The position numbers and the translations under genes were made by a program. Under the pieces are notes generated by a model. That model saw only the letters and a list, made by a program, of their open reading frames with translations. It ran no database searches and was not told the DNA's origin. A stretch of 29,058 nt of DNA from an uncultured Muribaculaceae bacterium. GTDB taxonomy: Bacteria > Bacteroidota > Bacteroidia > Bacteroidales > Muribaculaceae. Location: NCBI GenBank assembly GCA_910584525.1, contig CAJUAT010000006.1, positions 1 through 29,058 of the forward strand, given 5' to 3'. Of the stretch, positions 9,960-17,042 are shown one piece after another. How positions within the stretch are numbered: the stretch's first letter is position 1; every line of letters starts with the position of its first letter.

Positions 9960-10555
9960 CAGTTCAGCGAAGGATTCTCAGGCACGATAAGCCAGCTTCT
10001 GTAATCGGGACCCAGTTTTTCGACCTCTCGACGCCAGAATGCGTCGCCGCTGCCGCTGAGGAGCTCGCTCGTGTCGGGGTCGGTATTCAAGGCCCAGTAA
10101 TTCTTGATGATTTCCGAGGTGAGCTGTCCAGCTCCCCACCCGCTATATCCTATGAAGAAGCGTATGTCGCCCACGGCTCCTCCGTGCGATATGATATAGT
10201 CGATCACCTCGTCTTCGGTACCCCCCACATACAGCCCGGGGGCTATTTCCATGGAATTGCTGAAAATGTTTCCCAGCCTGTGAAGCATGAAAAGGCGGTC
10301 AAGCTCCACGGGGCCTCCCTTGAAGATGGGTATCGTGATCTCTGCGGGAAGACCCTCGATCAGCTGGTTGAGCTGACATACCGGGCCCTTGTTGAGCATA
10401 AGCCCTATATGTCCTCCCGTGCTGTCCTGCTCCAGAAGCATCACCGCACTGCGCGAGAAGTTATGGTCGGCCATCAATGGTTCCGACAGCAACAACTGTC
10501 CCCCACGGGGATGTACCTCCCTGATGTCTTTATGTAATATCGAATCTAAATCCAT
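9959..10555 (-). CDS. yqgE: YqgE/AlgH family protein (UPF0301)
   Basis: The 198-residue protein has the YqgE/AlgH signatures: 'GQLLLSEPLM' near the N terminus, 'HIGLMLNKG' (about 49-57), 'FKGGPVELDRLF' (about 78-89), and 'FFIGYSGWGAGQL' (about 133-145). The biochemical role of this family is not established, although AlgH has been linked to alginate regulation in Pseudomonas. It is the first gene of the minus-strand operon that continues with recR, GNAT, ruvA and sprA. The 105 bases before it are shared with a divergent small gene, and I could not pick out a consensus promoter there. Confidence 0.93.
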   Translation of the reverse strand: MDLDSILHKDIREVHPRGGQLLLSEPLMADHNFSRSAVMLLEQDSTGGHIGLMLNKGPVCQLNQLIEGLPAEITIPIFKGGPVELDRLFMLHRLGNIFSNSMEIAPGLYVGGTEDEVIDYIISHGGAVGDIRFFIGYSGWGAGQLTSEIIKNYWALNTDPDTSELLSGSGDAFWRREVEKLGPDYRSWLIVPENPSLN

Positions 10556-10660
10556 TATTATCTAAACGCTTTTACACGTTCGGTTGTTATTGCTAAGAAA
10601 CCTGCCGGCGATTGTCCCTGTTGTTGCACAGGTTGTCGCCAAGGCACAATATTTAATATT

Positions 10661-10879
10661 ATGAACACAGACCAATTGAAGAAGAGCGCCGAGGAAGCCA
10701 AGGCTTCAGCCCAGGACTTCATCAACAGTCCGCAGGTGCAGGGTGCCATCAACAAGGGGAAGGACATCCTTTCCGACGCCAAAGACAAGCTTTCCGACGT
10801 CAAGGATAAGCTTGAGGACTTCGTGGAGGACAAAACCGACGGCAAAGGCATCTTAGGTTTTGGCGAGAAGGAGAAATAA
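10661..10879 (+). CDS. Small charged amphipathic-helix protein, function unknown
   Basis: This 72-residue protein is rich in Lys, Asp, Glu and Ala, with no Cys, no signal peptide and no membrane segment. The middle repeats a seven-residue unit, 'LSDAKDK', 'LSDVKDK', 'LEDFVED' (about 37-57), which would form a long amphipathic helix. The pattern resembles LEA-, YtxH- or CsbD-like stress proteins, but I do not recognise a specific family. It is real rather than a shadow because it has its own ATG in an AT-rich leader and is followed 29 bases later by a strong terminator. The neighbours on both sides are on the other strand, so it is a single-gene unit. Confidence 0.75.
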   Translation: MNTDQLKKSAEEAKASAQDFINSPQVQGAINKGKDILSDAKDKLSDVKDKLEDFVEDKTDGKGILGFGEKEK

Positions 10880-10908
10880 CTCCTGTGCAACCACTGTCGC
10901 TTAGATTT

Positions 10909-10943
10909 GCGGCTCCGGGTCTTCCGGGGCCGCGGCTCTTTTT
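10909..10943 (+). terminator. Rho-independent terminator after the small charged protein gene
   Basis: A 10-base-pair GC-rich stem (10909-10918 with 10924-10933, one G-U pair) with loop GTCTT is followed by a T-run near 10937-10942. It ends the plus-strand gene at 10879. It is also only 6 bases past the minus-strand gene end at 10949, but lacks a T-run on that strand. Confidence 0.85.
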
Positions 10944-10948
10944 CGGCC

Positions 10949-12181
10949 TTATCTGAATCTTGAGTATATCTGCACCCCGAGCTCTTTGGCTTTCTTGATA
11001 TCCTCCGGATTCGACGGGTCGACGCCATAATCCTTCAAGTCGGGTATCACCACTTTAGTGCCAGGCTTTATCCGGTCGGGATGGCCGAGATACTGTGCGT
11101 TGGCCTTGTATATGTATGGCCACAAGTGATAATTGCCGTAATGGTCCTTGGCCATAGTGGTGAGATAGCGGGTCTTGCTGATGGTGTCGTATTTCTTGGC
11201 ATCCGACGGCTTTGTGGGAGCGGCATCCGGTGCTTTGACCTCTTCAGTCGCATTTTCCACAACAGCCACAGCAGTCACAGTGTCGGCTGACGCCGGCGAT
11301 CCGGGCAGCTCGTAACCATAGACCGCATTCCGCTTTTCGCGCCGCTCTTTCTCCATGGCTTCCTTCTTTCTCGTTTCCGCACGGCGCTCTTCGGTGCCAT
11401 AGGCGAATATGCCGTAGATATTCCAGGATATAAGAGCCAAAAGACACGTGGCCACCACGCCTGTGCAGAATCCTATCCAGTAATTGCTGCGCGGCTTTTT
11501 CTTCGGCTCTTCATGCTCGCCGGAATTACCGGTATCATGCTTGTCCTCTATAACCTCTTCCTCTACAACCTCCGCCGCCGGCTCGTCCACCGAAGACTCA
11601 GCCTGTGGTTCGGCTTGAAATTCGGCCTTGGATTCAGTCTGATATTCGGCTTGTGTTTCAGCCTGATATTCTACCGTAGTATCTGTTGCGGTATCTGTTG
11701 TAGTATCTATCGTTGTATCTGCCGTAGTATCTATCGTTGTATCTGCCGCAAAATCTGCCGTAGATTCAGGCGCGGATTCCATAGGAGGTGTCATGCGAGC
11801 GTCGGCAAGCATGGCTTCTTCTGCATCAATTGCATCTCCGGATTCTTCCTCATCCTCTTGCTCGCCTATTTCCACACTTCTGAACATCTCGAAAGGTTCG
11901 TTTACGGTGGCGGCCAATTCCTTGTCAGGCATGAAGACGACCTTTCGGTGAGTTGGTATGATCATCTCCTGGCCGGTGCTGACGTCAACACTTTTGCGCT
12001 GCTCCACGTCGATGGTCTTGAACACGCCCAGCCCGTTCACCTTCACCGACTCCCCCTTTTCCAGCATCTCGCCTATCAGGGCAAACAGTTCCCTGACAAA
12101 ATCCTCGCTCTCTTTCTTGGTATCGCCGGTGCGCAATGCCAGCCGCGCCGTAAGTATGGGCATCGTGACTTTCTCGCTCAT
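10949..12181 (-). CDS. HU-like DNA-binding domain fused through a membrane helix to a LysM-like domain
   Basis: The 410-residue protein has four parts. Residues 1-95 resemble HU/IHF ('VNGLGVFKTIDVEQRKSVDVSTG', then 'IIPTHRKVVFMPDKEL'). Residues 100-230 are an acidic low-complexity linker with D-T-T and Q-A-E repeats. Residues 234-259 form one hydrophobic membrane helix preceded by KKKPR, which predicts N-terminus inside. The outer part has a charged segment (263-285) and a LysM-like domain (about 331-382, 'LWPYIYKANAQYLGHPDRI', 'PGTKVVIPDL'). By family knowledge HU domains bind DNA and LysM binds glycan such as peptidoglycan. The inferred role is a nucleoid-to-cell-wall tether or anchored regulator. 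It overlaps the preceding HU gene by 4 bases. The linker is encoded by a 12-base minisatellite. Confidence 0.88.
   Translation of the reverse strand: MSEKVTMPILTARLALRTGDTKKESEDFVRELFALIGEMLEKGESVKVNGLGVFKTIDVEQRKSVDVSTGQEMIIPTHRKVVFMPDKELAATVNEPFEMFRSVEIGEQEDEEESGDAIDAEEAMLADARMTPPMESAPESTADFAADTTIDTTADTTIDTTTDTATDTTVEYQAETQAEYQTESKAEFQAEPQAESSVDEPAAEVVEEEVIEDKHDTGNSGEHEEPKKKPRSNYWIGFCTGVVATCLLALISWNIYGIFAYGTEERRAETRKKEAMEKERREKRNAVYGYELPGSPASADTVTAVAVVENATEEVKAPDAAPTKPSDAKKYDTISKTRYLTTMAKDHYGNYHLWPYIYKANAQYLGHPDRIKPGTKVVIPDLKDYGVDPSNPEDIKKAKELGVQIYSRFR
11679..11762 (-). repeat. 12-base minisatellite encoding the Asp-Thr-Thr linker
   Basis: Read on the plus strand, six 12-base units beginning GTATCT run from 11679 to 11750, with a degenerate seventh (AAATCT) to 11762. 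Two 24-base copies, 11700-11723 and 11724-11747, are identical. The unit is a multiple of three, so copy-number change alters linker length without breaking the frame. Confidence 0.85.
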
Positions 12182-12456
12182 GATTTCCTGATTTTGCTCT
12201 TCAACATTACGGATGGCTTGAAGGTGATTGACAATTTAGGAGGTATGAGCATTCTTTTGCCCGTGCCGGGATGTACGGATATGCGTTCATTGCGTTTCTT
12301 AGGTTCGAACGTTCCAAAGGAGGCAACGGTCACGCTGTCGCCCGCCGATACCGACTCGCCTATGATTTCGGCAAGCTGTCCGCACAGCATATTGATGTCG
12401 TCGGTGTCGCGTCCCAGCCGTGTCGCCAGTGTCGTGTTAAATGCCTTTATATCCAT
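12178..12456 (-). CDS. HU/IHF-family DNA-binding protein
   Basis: The 92-residue protein has HU-family length and layout: an N-terminal helical dimerisation part, 'VTVASFGTFEPKKRNERISVHPGTGKRMLIP' across the beta arms (about 43-73), and the final 'ITFKPSVMLKSKI'. HU proteins bend and compact DNA as dimers. The segment 'HPGTGKRMLIPP' replaces the more usual arm tip N-P-x-T/G, still with Pro for intercalation. Its stop overlaps the start of the HU-LysM gene (ATGA), so the two are coupled and could form heterodimers through their HU domains (inference). A strong Bacteroidetes promoter lies just upstream. Confidence 0.93.
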   Translation of the reverse strand: MDIKAFNTTLATRLGRDTDDINMLCGQLAEIIGESVSAGDSVTVASFGTFEPKKRNERISVHPGTGKRMLIPPKLSITFKPSVMLKSKIRKS

Positions 12457-12482
12457 TCCTCAGGTCTCTTTTCTTTCTTTTG

Positions 12483-12514
12483 CAAAATTAGCGCATTCCA
12501 CCGACATTCACAAC
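12483..12514 (-). promoter_or_regulatory. Bacteroidetes-type promoter for the HU gene pair
   Basis: On the minus strand TAATTTTG (12490 to 12483) matches the -7 consensus TAnnTTTG, and GTTG (12514 to 12511) stands exactly 20 bases upstream as the -33 element. The predicted start near 12475 leaves a leader of about 20 bases before the ATG at 12456. Confidence 0.75.
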
Positions 12515-12525
12515 TACAATGTGGC

Positions 12526-12553
12526 CGGGGTCCTGAAAATCTTCAGAACCCCG
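12526..12553. terminator. Perfect 12-base-pair hairpin downstream of the M23 gene
   Basis: Arms 12526-12537 and 12542-12553 pair fully (one G-U) around a 4-base loop, 27 bases past the M23 peptidase stop. There is no T-run after it on either strand, so it may be a weak terminator, an RNA 3'-end stabiliser or a processing site. It lies just upstream of the HU promoter. Confidence 0.5.
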
Positions 12554-12579
12554 CCGATCACAAAAATATGAAACTGCTA

Positions 12580-13524
12580 TTATTTTATCTTCAGAATCTG
12601 GCCTACCTTGATGCGAGCGTTGGGCATCATGTTGTTGAGGCGTCTCAGCGTGGTGGCCGCCATTCCGTACGACCTTGCTATCGATGCCATGGTGTCGCCA
12701 CTCTTCACGGTGTAAGTGGTCTGGCTGTTGTCGCCCGCCTTGTAGGAGTTGCCGCTGCCGGTGTTGTGGGCCAACGACTCCTTGGGAGCGTAATTACGTG
12801 CCTGCGTATAGGTGTTCTTGTTGAACGTATACGTGTCGGTATGCGTGGTCTTGTTGGCAAAATCGAATATCGCGTTGGGATTTATGGCATATCCCATGTA
12901 GCGTGTCTCGAAATGCAGGTGCGGTCCGGTGCTTCTTCCCGTGTTGCCGCCAAGACCTATGGCCTGTCCTGCCTTGACCACCTGATTGGGCTTCACCAAG
13001 TGCTTGTTGAGATGGCCATATACTGTCTCAAGCCCGTTGGGATGGCGGATTATCACATAGTTGCCATACCCTTTGGCCTCATAGTTTGTCAGACGCACCT
13101 TGCCGTCGAAGGCTGCGCGCACCGTGTCGTTCATCTTCAGCCCCAGGTCCACTCCCTTGTGCATACGGCCGAATCTGGCACGATAGCCATACTGGGAGGT
13201 TATGCGGCCCGGTACTGGTATATAATAACCGGTAACGTCTATAACCTGACTCTGTGGTACTTCCGATTCCTTGAACGGATTCACTCTCTTTGAATTCCAT
13301 CCCTCGGTGTAGATGTCGGGCTCCGGCTCGAGGTCATCGATAAGGTCGATAAAGGAATTCTTCTCAATCAGCTTGATCTGATTGCTGCTGCTTGCCTGCT
13401 TGGCCAACAGCTGGCTGTGTGCCTGTGAATGACGGCTGCTGGTACGTATGTTCTGCGCCATGGCGCCAGTACCGAACAATGCTATTATCGCAAAACCGCC
13501 TAATATCTTTTTTATCAATGTCAT
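12580..13524 (-). CDS. Secreted M23 family (LytM) endopeptidase with C-terminal LysM domain
   Basis: The 314-residue protein starts with a signal peptide (about 1-23, cleavage after 'GAMA'). The M23 peptidase domain (about 100-225) shows all expected metal and catalytic positions: His122 and Asp126 in 'HKGVD', His171 in 'YGHL', and 'HLHFE' with His202 and His204. A LysM domain closes the protein (271-314, 'YTVKSGDTMASIA'). Active M23 enzymes cut peptide cross-links of peptidoglycan in the periplasm, and LysM binds glycan. The complete active site suggests a real hydrolase rather than an EnvC/NlpD-like activator. It lies 24 bases after ndk and is probably co-transcribed with it. No frameshift is seen. 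Confidence 0.94.
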   Translation of the reverse strand: MTLIKKILGGFAIIALFGTGAMAQNIRTSSRHSQAHSQLLAKQASSSNQIKLIEKNSFIDLIDDLEPEPDIYTEGWNSKRVNPFKESEVPQSQVIDVTGYYIPVPGRITSQYGYRARFGRMHKGVDLGLKMNDTVRAAFDGKVRLTNYEAKGYGNYVIIRHPNGLETVYGHLNKHLVKPNQVVKAGQAIGLGGNTGRSTGPHLHFETRYMGYAINPNAIFDFANKTTHTDTYTFNKNTYTQARNYAPKESLAHNTGSGNSYKAGDNSQTTYTVKSGDTMASIARSYGMAATTLRRLNNMMPNARIKVGQILKIK

Positions 13525-13548
13525 AGTCTGATTTTGGATTCGTGGAGA

Positions 13549-14010
13549 TCAATACTCGTCCTTCTCATATATGAAAGGAAGAGTTGCCGGCATATAGTCG
13601 AACAGTTCTTCGGGCTTGAAGAATCGCGCCAATTCAATCTCGGCGTTCTCCACGGAATCTGAAGCATGGATGATATTCAGAGAGCCGCTCATGCAGAAGT
13701 CGCCTCTGAGTGTGCCCGGGGCTGCCTTGCGGCCATTGGTCACTCCGGTCATCTCCCGGAATACCCTTACCACATCCACTCCCCGCAGACACATCACTAT
13801 CACCGGACACGCCGTCATCGACGCTACTATCGACGGGAAAAACGGCTTGTCGACGAGATGGGAATAATGCTCCCGCAATATCCCTTCCTCCAGCTGCATC
13901 ATCTTGATGCCGCCTATCACAAGTCCCCTTTTCTCTATCCTGCCTATCACTTCACCTATAAGGCCCCGCTCTATGCAGGAGGGTTTCAGTATTACCAGCG
14001 TGCGCTCCAT
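13549..14010 (-). CDS. ndk: Nucleoside diphosphate kinase
   Basis: Ndk moves the gamma-phosphate of ATP to NDPs through a phosphohistidine, balancing NTP and dNTP pools in the cytoplasm. The protein begins 'MERTLVILKPSCIERG' and has the catalytic His115 in 'GSLNIIHASDS', with 'TNGRKAAPGTLRGDF' upstream of it, all hallmark Ndk segments. I chose the ATG at 14010 (153 residues) over 14022 because family members start one or two residues before the T-L-x-I-x-K-P motif. The predicted transcription start near 14044 allows either. The M23 gene follows after 24 bases. Confidence 0.96.
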   Translation of the reverse strand: MERTLVILKPSCIERGLIGEVIGRIEKRGLVIGGIKMMQLEEGILREHYSHLVDKPFFPSIVASMTACPVIVMCLRGVDVVRVFREMTGVTNGRKAAPGTLRGDFCMSGSLNIIHASDSVENAEIELARFFKPEELFDYMPATLPFIYEKDEY

Positions 14011-14050
14011 GATTTTAAACATTTTTTAATATTTGTCTTTGCTGACTCTT

Positions 14051-14083
14051 CAAAGTTATATATTTAATCCTCGCCAACGCAAA
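14051..14083 (-). promoter_or_regulatory. Bacteroidetes-type promoter for ndk
   Basis: On the minus strand TAACTTTG (14058 to 14051) is a perfect -7 element, and TTTG (14083 to 14080) is the -33 element, 21 bases away. The leader to the ATG at 14010 would be about 34 bases. Confidence 0.7.
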
Positions 14084-14360
14084 CTTTTTTTGTTATTTTT
14101 TCTAAATTCCCCCGGGCATCCTCCCCTCTCAATGCCGCTTAACCCCTATTAATAAACAAGTTATCCTCAAAATATGTTTTACAACATGTTTTTCAAAAAC
14201 TTGCACACCCTCCCGATTGTGTGCAAATTCGCCATCGGATTAAATGTGAATTTATGTTAATCTGTTGTAACTACCCCTTTTTCAACAGATTCCGTGTTCC
14301 ATTCATTATCTCAGCCTGCGCCTTCTGAACATTTGCACCTGCACAGCGTATTAACTATAA

Positions 14361-14424
14361 CGATAAATGATAAACGATTAATGATTAATTGGCCTGATTA
14401 GTCTTATTGGTCTAATTGGTCAAA
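14361..14424. repeat. Adjacent heptamer and nonamer tandem repeats
   Basis: Four 7-base units of form YGATWAA (14361-14388) run directly into four 9-base units resembling TTGGTCTAA (14389-14424). The heptamer type returns at 14608-14621 as TGATTAA and AGATTAA. Confidence 0.7.
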
Positions 14425-14469
14425 TTATAGGTAAAACAGAAAGTATTTGTGCATTATGGAGATGCGATG

Positions 14470-14554
14470 CGCTGTAGGGACGCGCCATGGCGCGTCCGCG
14501 TCCGTTGAAATTACACTTTTCATCCCGGACGCGCCATGGCGCGTCCCTACAGCG
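14470..14554. repeat. Inverted pair of 28-base arms, each holding a 20-base palindrome
   Basis: GGACGCGCCATGGCGCGTCC is a perfect palindrome found at 14478-14497 and again at 14527-14546. Eight further bases (CGCTGTAG) precede the left copy, and their exact reverse complement (CTACAGCG) follows the right copy. This makes 28-base inverted arms, 14470-14497 and 14527-14554, around a 29-base centre. It looks like a dispersed REP/MITE-type element of Bacteroidales genomes. No transposase is present. Confidence 0.85.
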
Positions 14555-14638
14555 GCAAATGAACATTTACTTTGTTCCATATTATAATTATAGCGTTCAG
14601 TCTGTAATGATTAAAGATTAACTGTAAACTATATCGAG

Positions 14639-16219
14639 ATGTTGCTTAACCTCATAGCCAAGGAGGCCGGTATGCAGTCGGTGCCGGCAATTCATCTATC
14701 CGACCCCGTGACGCGCGAAAGCACTTACGCTGTCGCCGAGATGCTCATGAAACTCTCTCAATGGGTCATAGATATCCTTCACCTTTCCAAATCCGACTCC
14801 ACTTTCATCAGTGTATATGCCACTGTTGTGTTCATAGTGGCTTTCGCTATCGGCTGGGTGGCCAAGTACATCCTCGTGATCATTCTCAGGCATATCCATT
14901 TCAAAAACCAGAAGTCGCTCTACAACATTCTGGTAAAGCATCATTTCTTCATCAAGACCTGCAACATCATTCCGCCGTTAGTGTTTCTGATCCTCATACA
15001 GTTCACGCTCTATTCCCACGCATCTATTGCATCGGCACTCACGCGGTTGTCGTGGGCCTACGTGCTGGTGGTCATAGCCATATCCATGTGCACGCTCGCC
15101 GACTGCATATGGGAGCATCTCGACGCTCTCGACAACAAGCGCAAGCTACCGTTGCGGGGTGTGGTGCAGGTGATAAAGATTCTCGTATGGATAGTTGCGG
15201 CCATAGTGATTACGGGTGTGATGATCGACAAGTCGCCGGCTACGCTGCTGGCCGGTCTGGGCGCTTTCGCCGCCGTGCTGATGCTGGTGTTCCGCGATTC
15301 CATTCTCGGACTCGTGGCCGGCATTCAGCTCTCGCAGAACGATTCTCTGCATGTCGGCGACTGGATTGCCGTTCCGGGCACACAGGCAAACGGTACCGTC
15401 TCCGAAGTTTCGCTCACTGCCGTAAAAATCATCAACTGGGACCTTACCGTCACTACCGTAGCACCTTACAGCCTCATTACCAACGGATTCACCAACTACC
15501 GCAACATGCAGCAGTCCAACACCCGCCGCATTTGCCGCTCATATTTCATAGACGCTGATTCAGTAGTGCCCACATCTCCTGATATGCTCGAGGAGTTCCG
15601 CTCTATTCCCTTCATGAAGGAATGGATAGACGCAAAGGTGGCGCAGCGCGACAAGGGTATCGTACAGGATGTGGCCAACAGCGAGGGACTTGCCGACGGT
15701 TCGCTCGACACGAACTTAGGCCTCTTCAGAGCTTACGCCTACCTTTACCTCGCCAACAACCCCAATATCGCGCATGACGCGCAGAGCACCTGCTTCGTGA
15801 CCACTCTCGCGCAGACTTCCGCCGGTATTCCGCTCCAGATTTATTGCTTCACGGCAACATCTTCCTGGGTACCTTATGAGGGTATACAGGCCACTGTCTT
15901 CGAACATCTCGCCGTGATGCTCTACCGATTCCATCTATATGTATTCGAAAATCCGTCGGGCCGCGACACGCTCGTCGACGGTTATCTGAGCCCGGGCAAG
16001 AATCCGGAGTTCATTGCCGGTATGCCTTATCCATTCTTCTATGGGTCGGGCACTCCGATGAATCCGGGGATACCCCCTGCCGGACTCTATGCCCAAACAA
16101 GAGCCACCGGCACCGACTCCATCCAGGCTCCCCCGCCAGTATGGGGCGAACCTTCACCATCGCCGGCTACTCAACAGAACAAGCCATCTGACACTAATCC
16201 AGCGAAGCCATCTGATTGA
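14639..16219 (+). CDS. MscS-family mechanosensitive channel, YbdG/MscM-like
   Basis: MscS-type channels open under membrane tension to release solutes at osmotic downshock. The 526-residue protein has hydrophobic segments at about 56-84, 107-124, 138-156 and 178-196. The pore-lining helix comes next (about 202-228, 'LLAGLGAFAAVLMLVFRDSILGLVAG'-like, Gly/Ala rich). The MscS beta domain begins at 'VGDWIAVPG' and continues to 'APYSLITNGFTNYRN' (about 239-290), then the alpha/beta C-terminal domain to about 440. The multi-helix N-terminal part and length are closer to YbdG than to short MscS. An unusual Pro/Ser/Thr-rich tail (about 470-526) follows. The gene end overlaps the convergent kdsA end by 26 bases. 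Confidence 0.92.
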   Translation: MLLNLIAKEAGMQSVPAIHLSDPVTRESTYAVAEMLMKLSQWVIDILHLSKSDSTFISVYATVVFIVAFAIGWVAKYILVIILRHIHFKNQKSLYNILVKHHFFIKTCNIIPPLVFLILIQFTLYSHASIASALTRLSWAYVLVVIAISMCTLADCIWEHLDALDNKRKLPLRGVVQVIKILVWIVAAIVITGVMIDKSPATLLAGLGAFAAVLMLVFRDSILGLVAGIQLSQNDSLHVGDWIAVPGTQANGTVSEVSLTAVKIINWDLTVTTVAPYSLITNGFTNYRNMQQSNTRRICRSYFIDADSVVPTSPDMLEEFRSIPFMKEWIDAKVAQRDKGIVQDVANSEGLADGSLDTNLGLFRAYAYLYLANNPNIAHDAQSTCFVTTLAQTSAGIPLQIYCFTATSSWVPYEGIQATVFEHLAVMLYRFHLYVFENPSGRDTLVDGYLSPGKNPEFIAGMPYPFFYGSGTPMNPGIPPAGLYAQTRATGTDSIQAPPPVWGEPSPSPATQQNKPSDTNPAKPSD

Positions 16220-17036
16220 CAGCCTGACGCAGTATGCTCAGCTGCCGCAGCAAGGTCTCTGCCTTGTCGAGAGGGAGCATATTGGCTCCGTCGCTCTTGG
16301 CCAGCGCCGGATTACGGTGTGTCTCCATGAATATGCCGTCAGCTCCCGATGCTATCGATGCCTTGGCTATGGTGCCTATCAGCTCGGGACGGCCCCCAGT
16401 CACTCCTTCGGGACTATTGGGCTGCTGCAATGAGTGGGTCACGTCGGCAATCACCGGACACCCGCACTCACGGCGCATCACAGGTATACCCCGCATGTCA
16501 ACCACAAGGTCACCATACCCGAAGAAGGTGCCGCGTTCTGTCACGCCTACCTGACTGTTGCCGGTCTCCCGAACCTTCTCAACCGCGTAGCGCATCGACT
16601 CAGGCGACAGAAACTGTCCCTTCTTGATATTGACGAATCTTCCCGTACGGGCTGCCGCCACAAGAAGGTCGGTCTGACGGCAAAGGAATGCCGGTATCTG
16701 AAGTATGTCGACGTATTCGGCAGCCATCGCCGCCTCATCCACGCTATGTATGTCCGTAACCACCGGGATTCCGAAGGTCTCTCTGACTTTCCGCAATATC
16801 TTTAGCGCCTTTTCATCGCCTATACCCGTAAATGAATCCAGCCGGCTGCGGTTGGCCTTACGGTAGCTACCCTTGAATACATACGGGATGTCGAGCCGCG
16901 AGGTGATTTCCACAAGCGTCCCGGCGATATCCATCGCCATTTTCTCTCCTTCTATCACGCATGGACCCGCAAGCAAGAAAAAATTGCCGCTGCCGCTCCC
17001 CGTAAGATATTCTCGCATATCACGCATTTCCGACAT
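16194..17036 (-). CDS. kdsA: 3-deoxy-8-phosphooctulonate synthase (Kdo-8-phosphate synthase)
   Basis: KdsA condenses phosphoenolpyruvate with arabinose-5-phosphate to Kdo-8-phosphate, the first committed step toward Kdo for lipopolysaccharide. The 280-residue TIM-barrel protein shows 'AGPCVIEGE' (about 23-31), 'FKGSYRKANRSR' (about 54-65), 'GVTERGTFFGYGDLVVDMR' and the 'HSLQQPN' signature. Cys26 in 'GPCVIE' is the residue that marks metal-dependent KdsA enzymes; the metal-free E. coli type has Asn there. I therefore infer the metal-requiring class. It lies 6 bases after rsmE, the last gene of a three-gene minus-strand operon. Its final 26 bases are shared with the convergent channel gene. Confidence 0.96.
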   Translation of the reverse strand: MSEMRDMREYLTGSGSGNFFLLAGPCVIEGEKMAMDIAGTLVEITSRLDIPYVFKGSYRKANRSRLDSFTGIGDEKALKILRKVRETFGIPVVTDIHSVDEAAMAAEYVDILQIPAFLCRQTDLLVAAARTGRFVNIKKGQFLSPESMRYAVEKVRETGNSQVGVTERGTFFGYGDLVVDMRGIPVMRRECGCPVIADVTHSLQQPNSPEGVTGGRPELIGTIAKASIASGADGIFMETHRNPALAKSDGANMLPLDKAETLLRQLSILRQAVNQMASLD

Positions 17037-17042
17037 CTCCTT

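Larger units (their letters stand above)
14023..14638. other. 616-base intergenic region carrying short repeats, no gene seen
   Basis: This divergent region between ndk and the MscS-type channel has no convincing ORF. From left to right it holds the ndk promoter, AT-rich sequence with a 9-base inverted repeat (14259-14267 with 14283-14291), four heptamers, four nonamers, a pair of identical 20-base palindromes in opposite orientation, and two more heptamers just before the channel gene. No tRNA or known riboswitch pattern was recognised. I could not find a consensus promoter for the channel gene. Confidence 0.7.

Noticed and set aside
9935..10537. 200-codon plus-strand frame opposite yqgE
   Set aside because: It mirrors yqgE almost exactly, has no recognisable motif and no promoter, while yqgE is a well-conserved family.
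14161..14169. DnaA-box-like TTATCCTCA as sign of a replication origin
   Set aside because: Only one imperfect box was found, and no dnaA, dnaN or box cluster is present.
14478..14497. Restriction or methylation target cluster
   Set aside because: The palindrome is a repeat-element feature. No restriction or methyltransferase gene is present in the window to support this reading.
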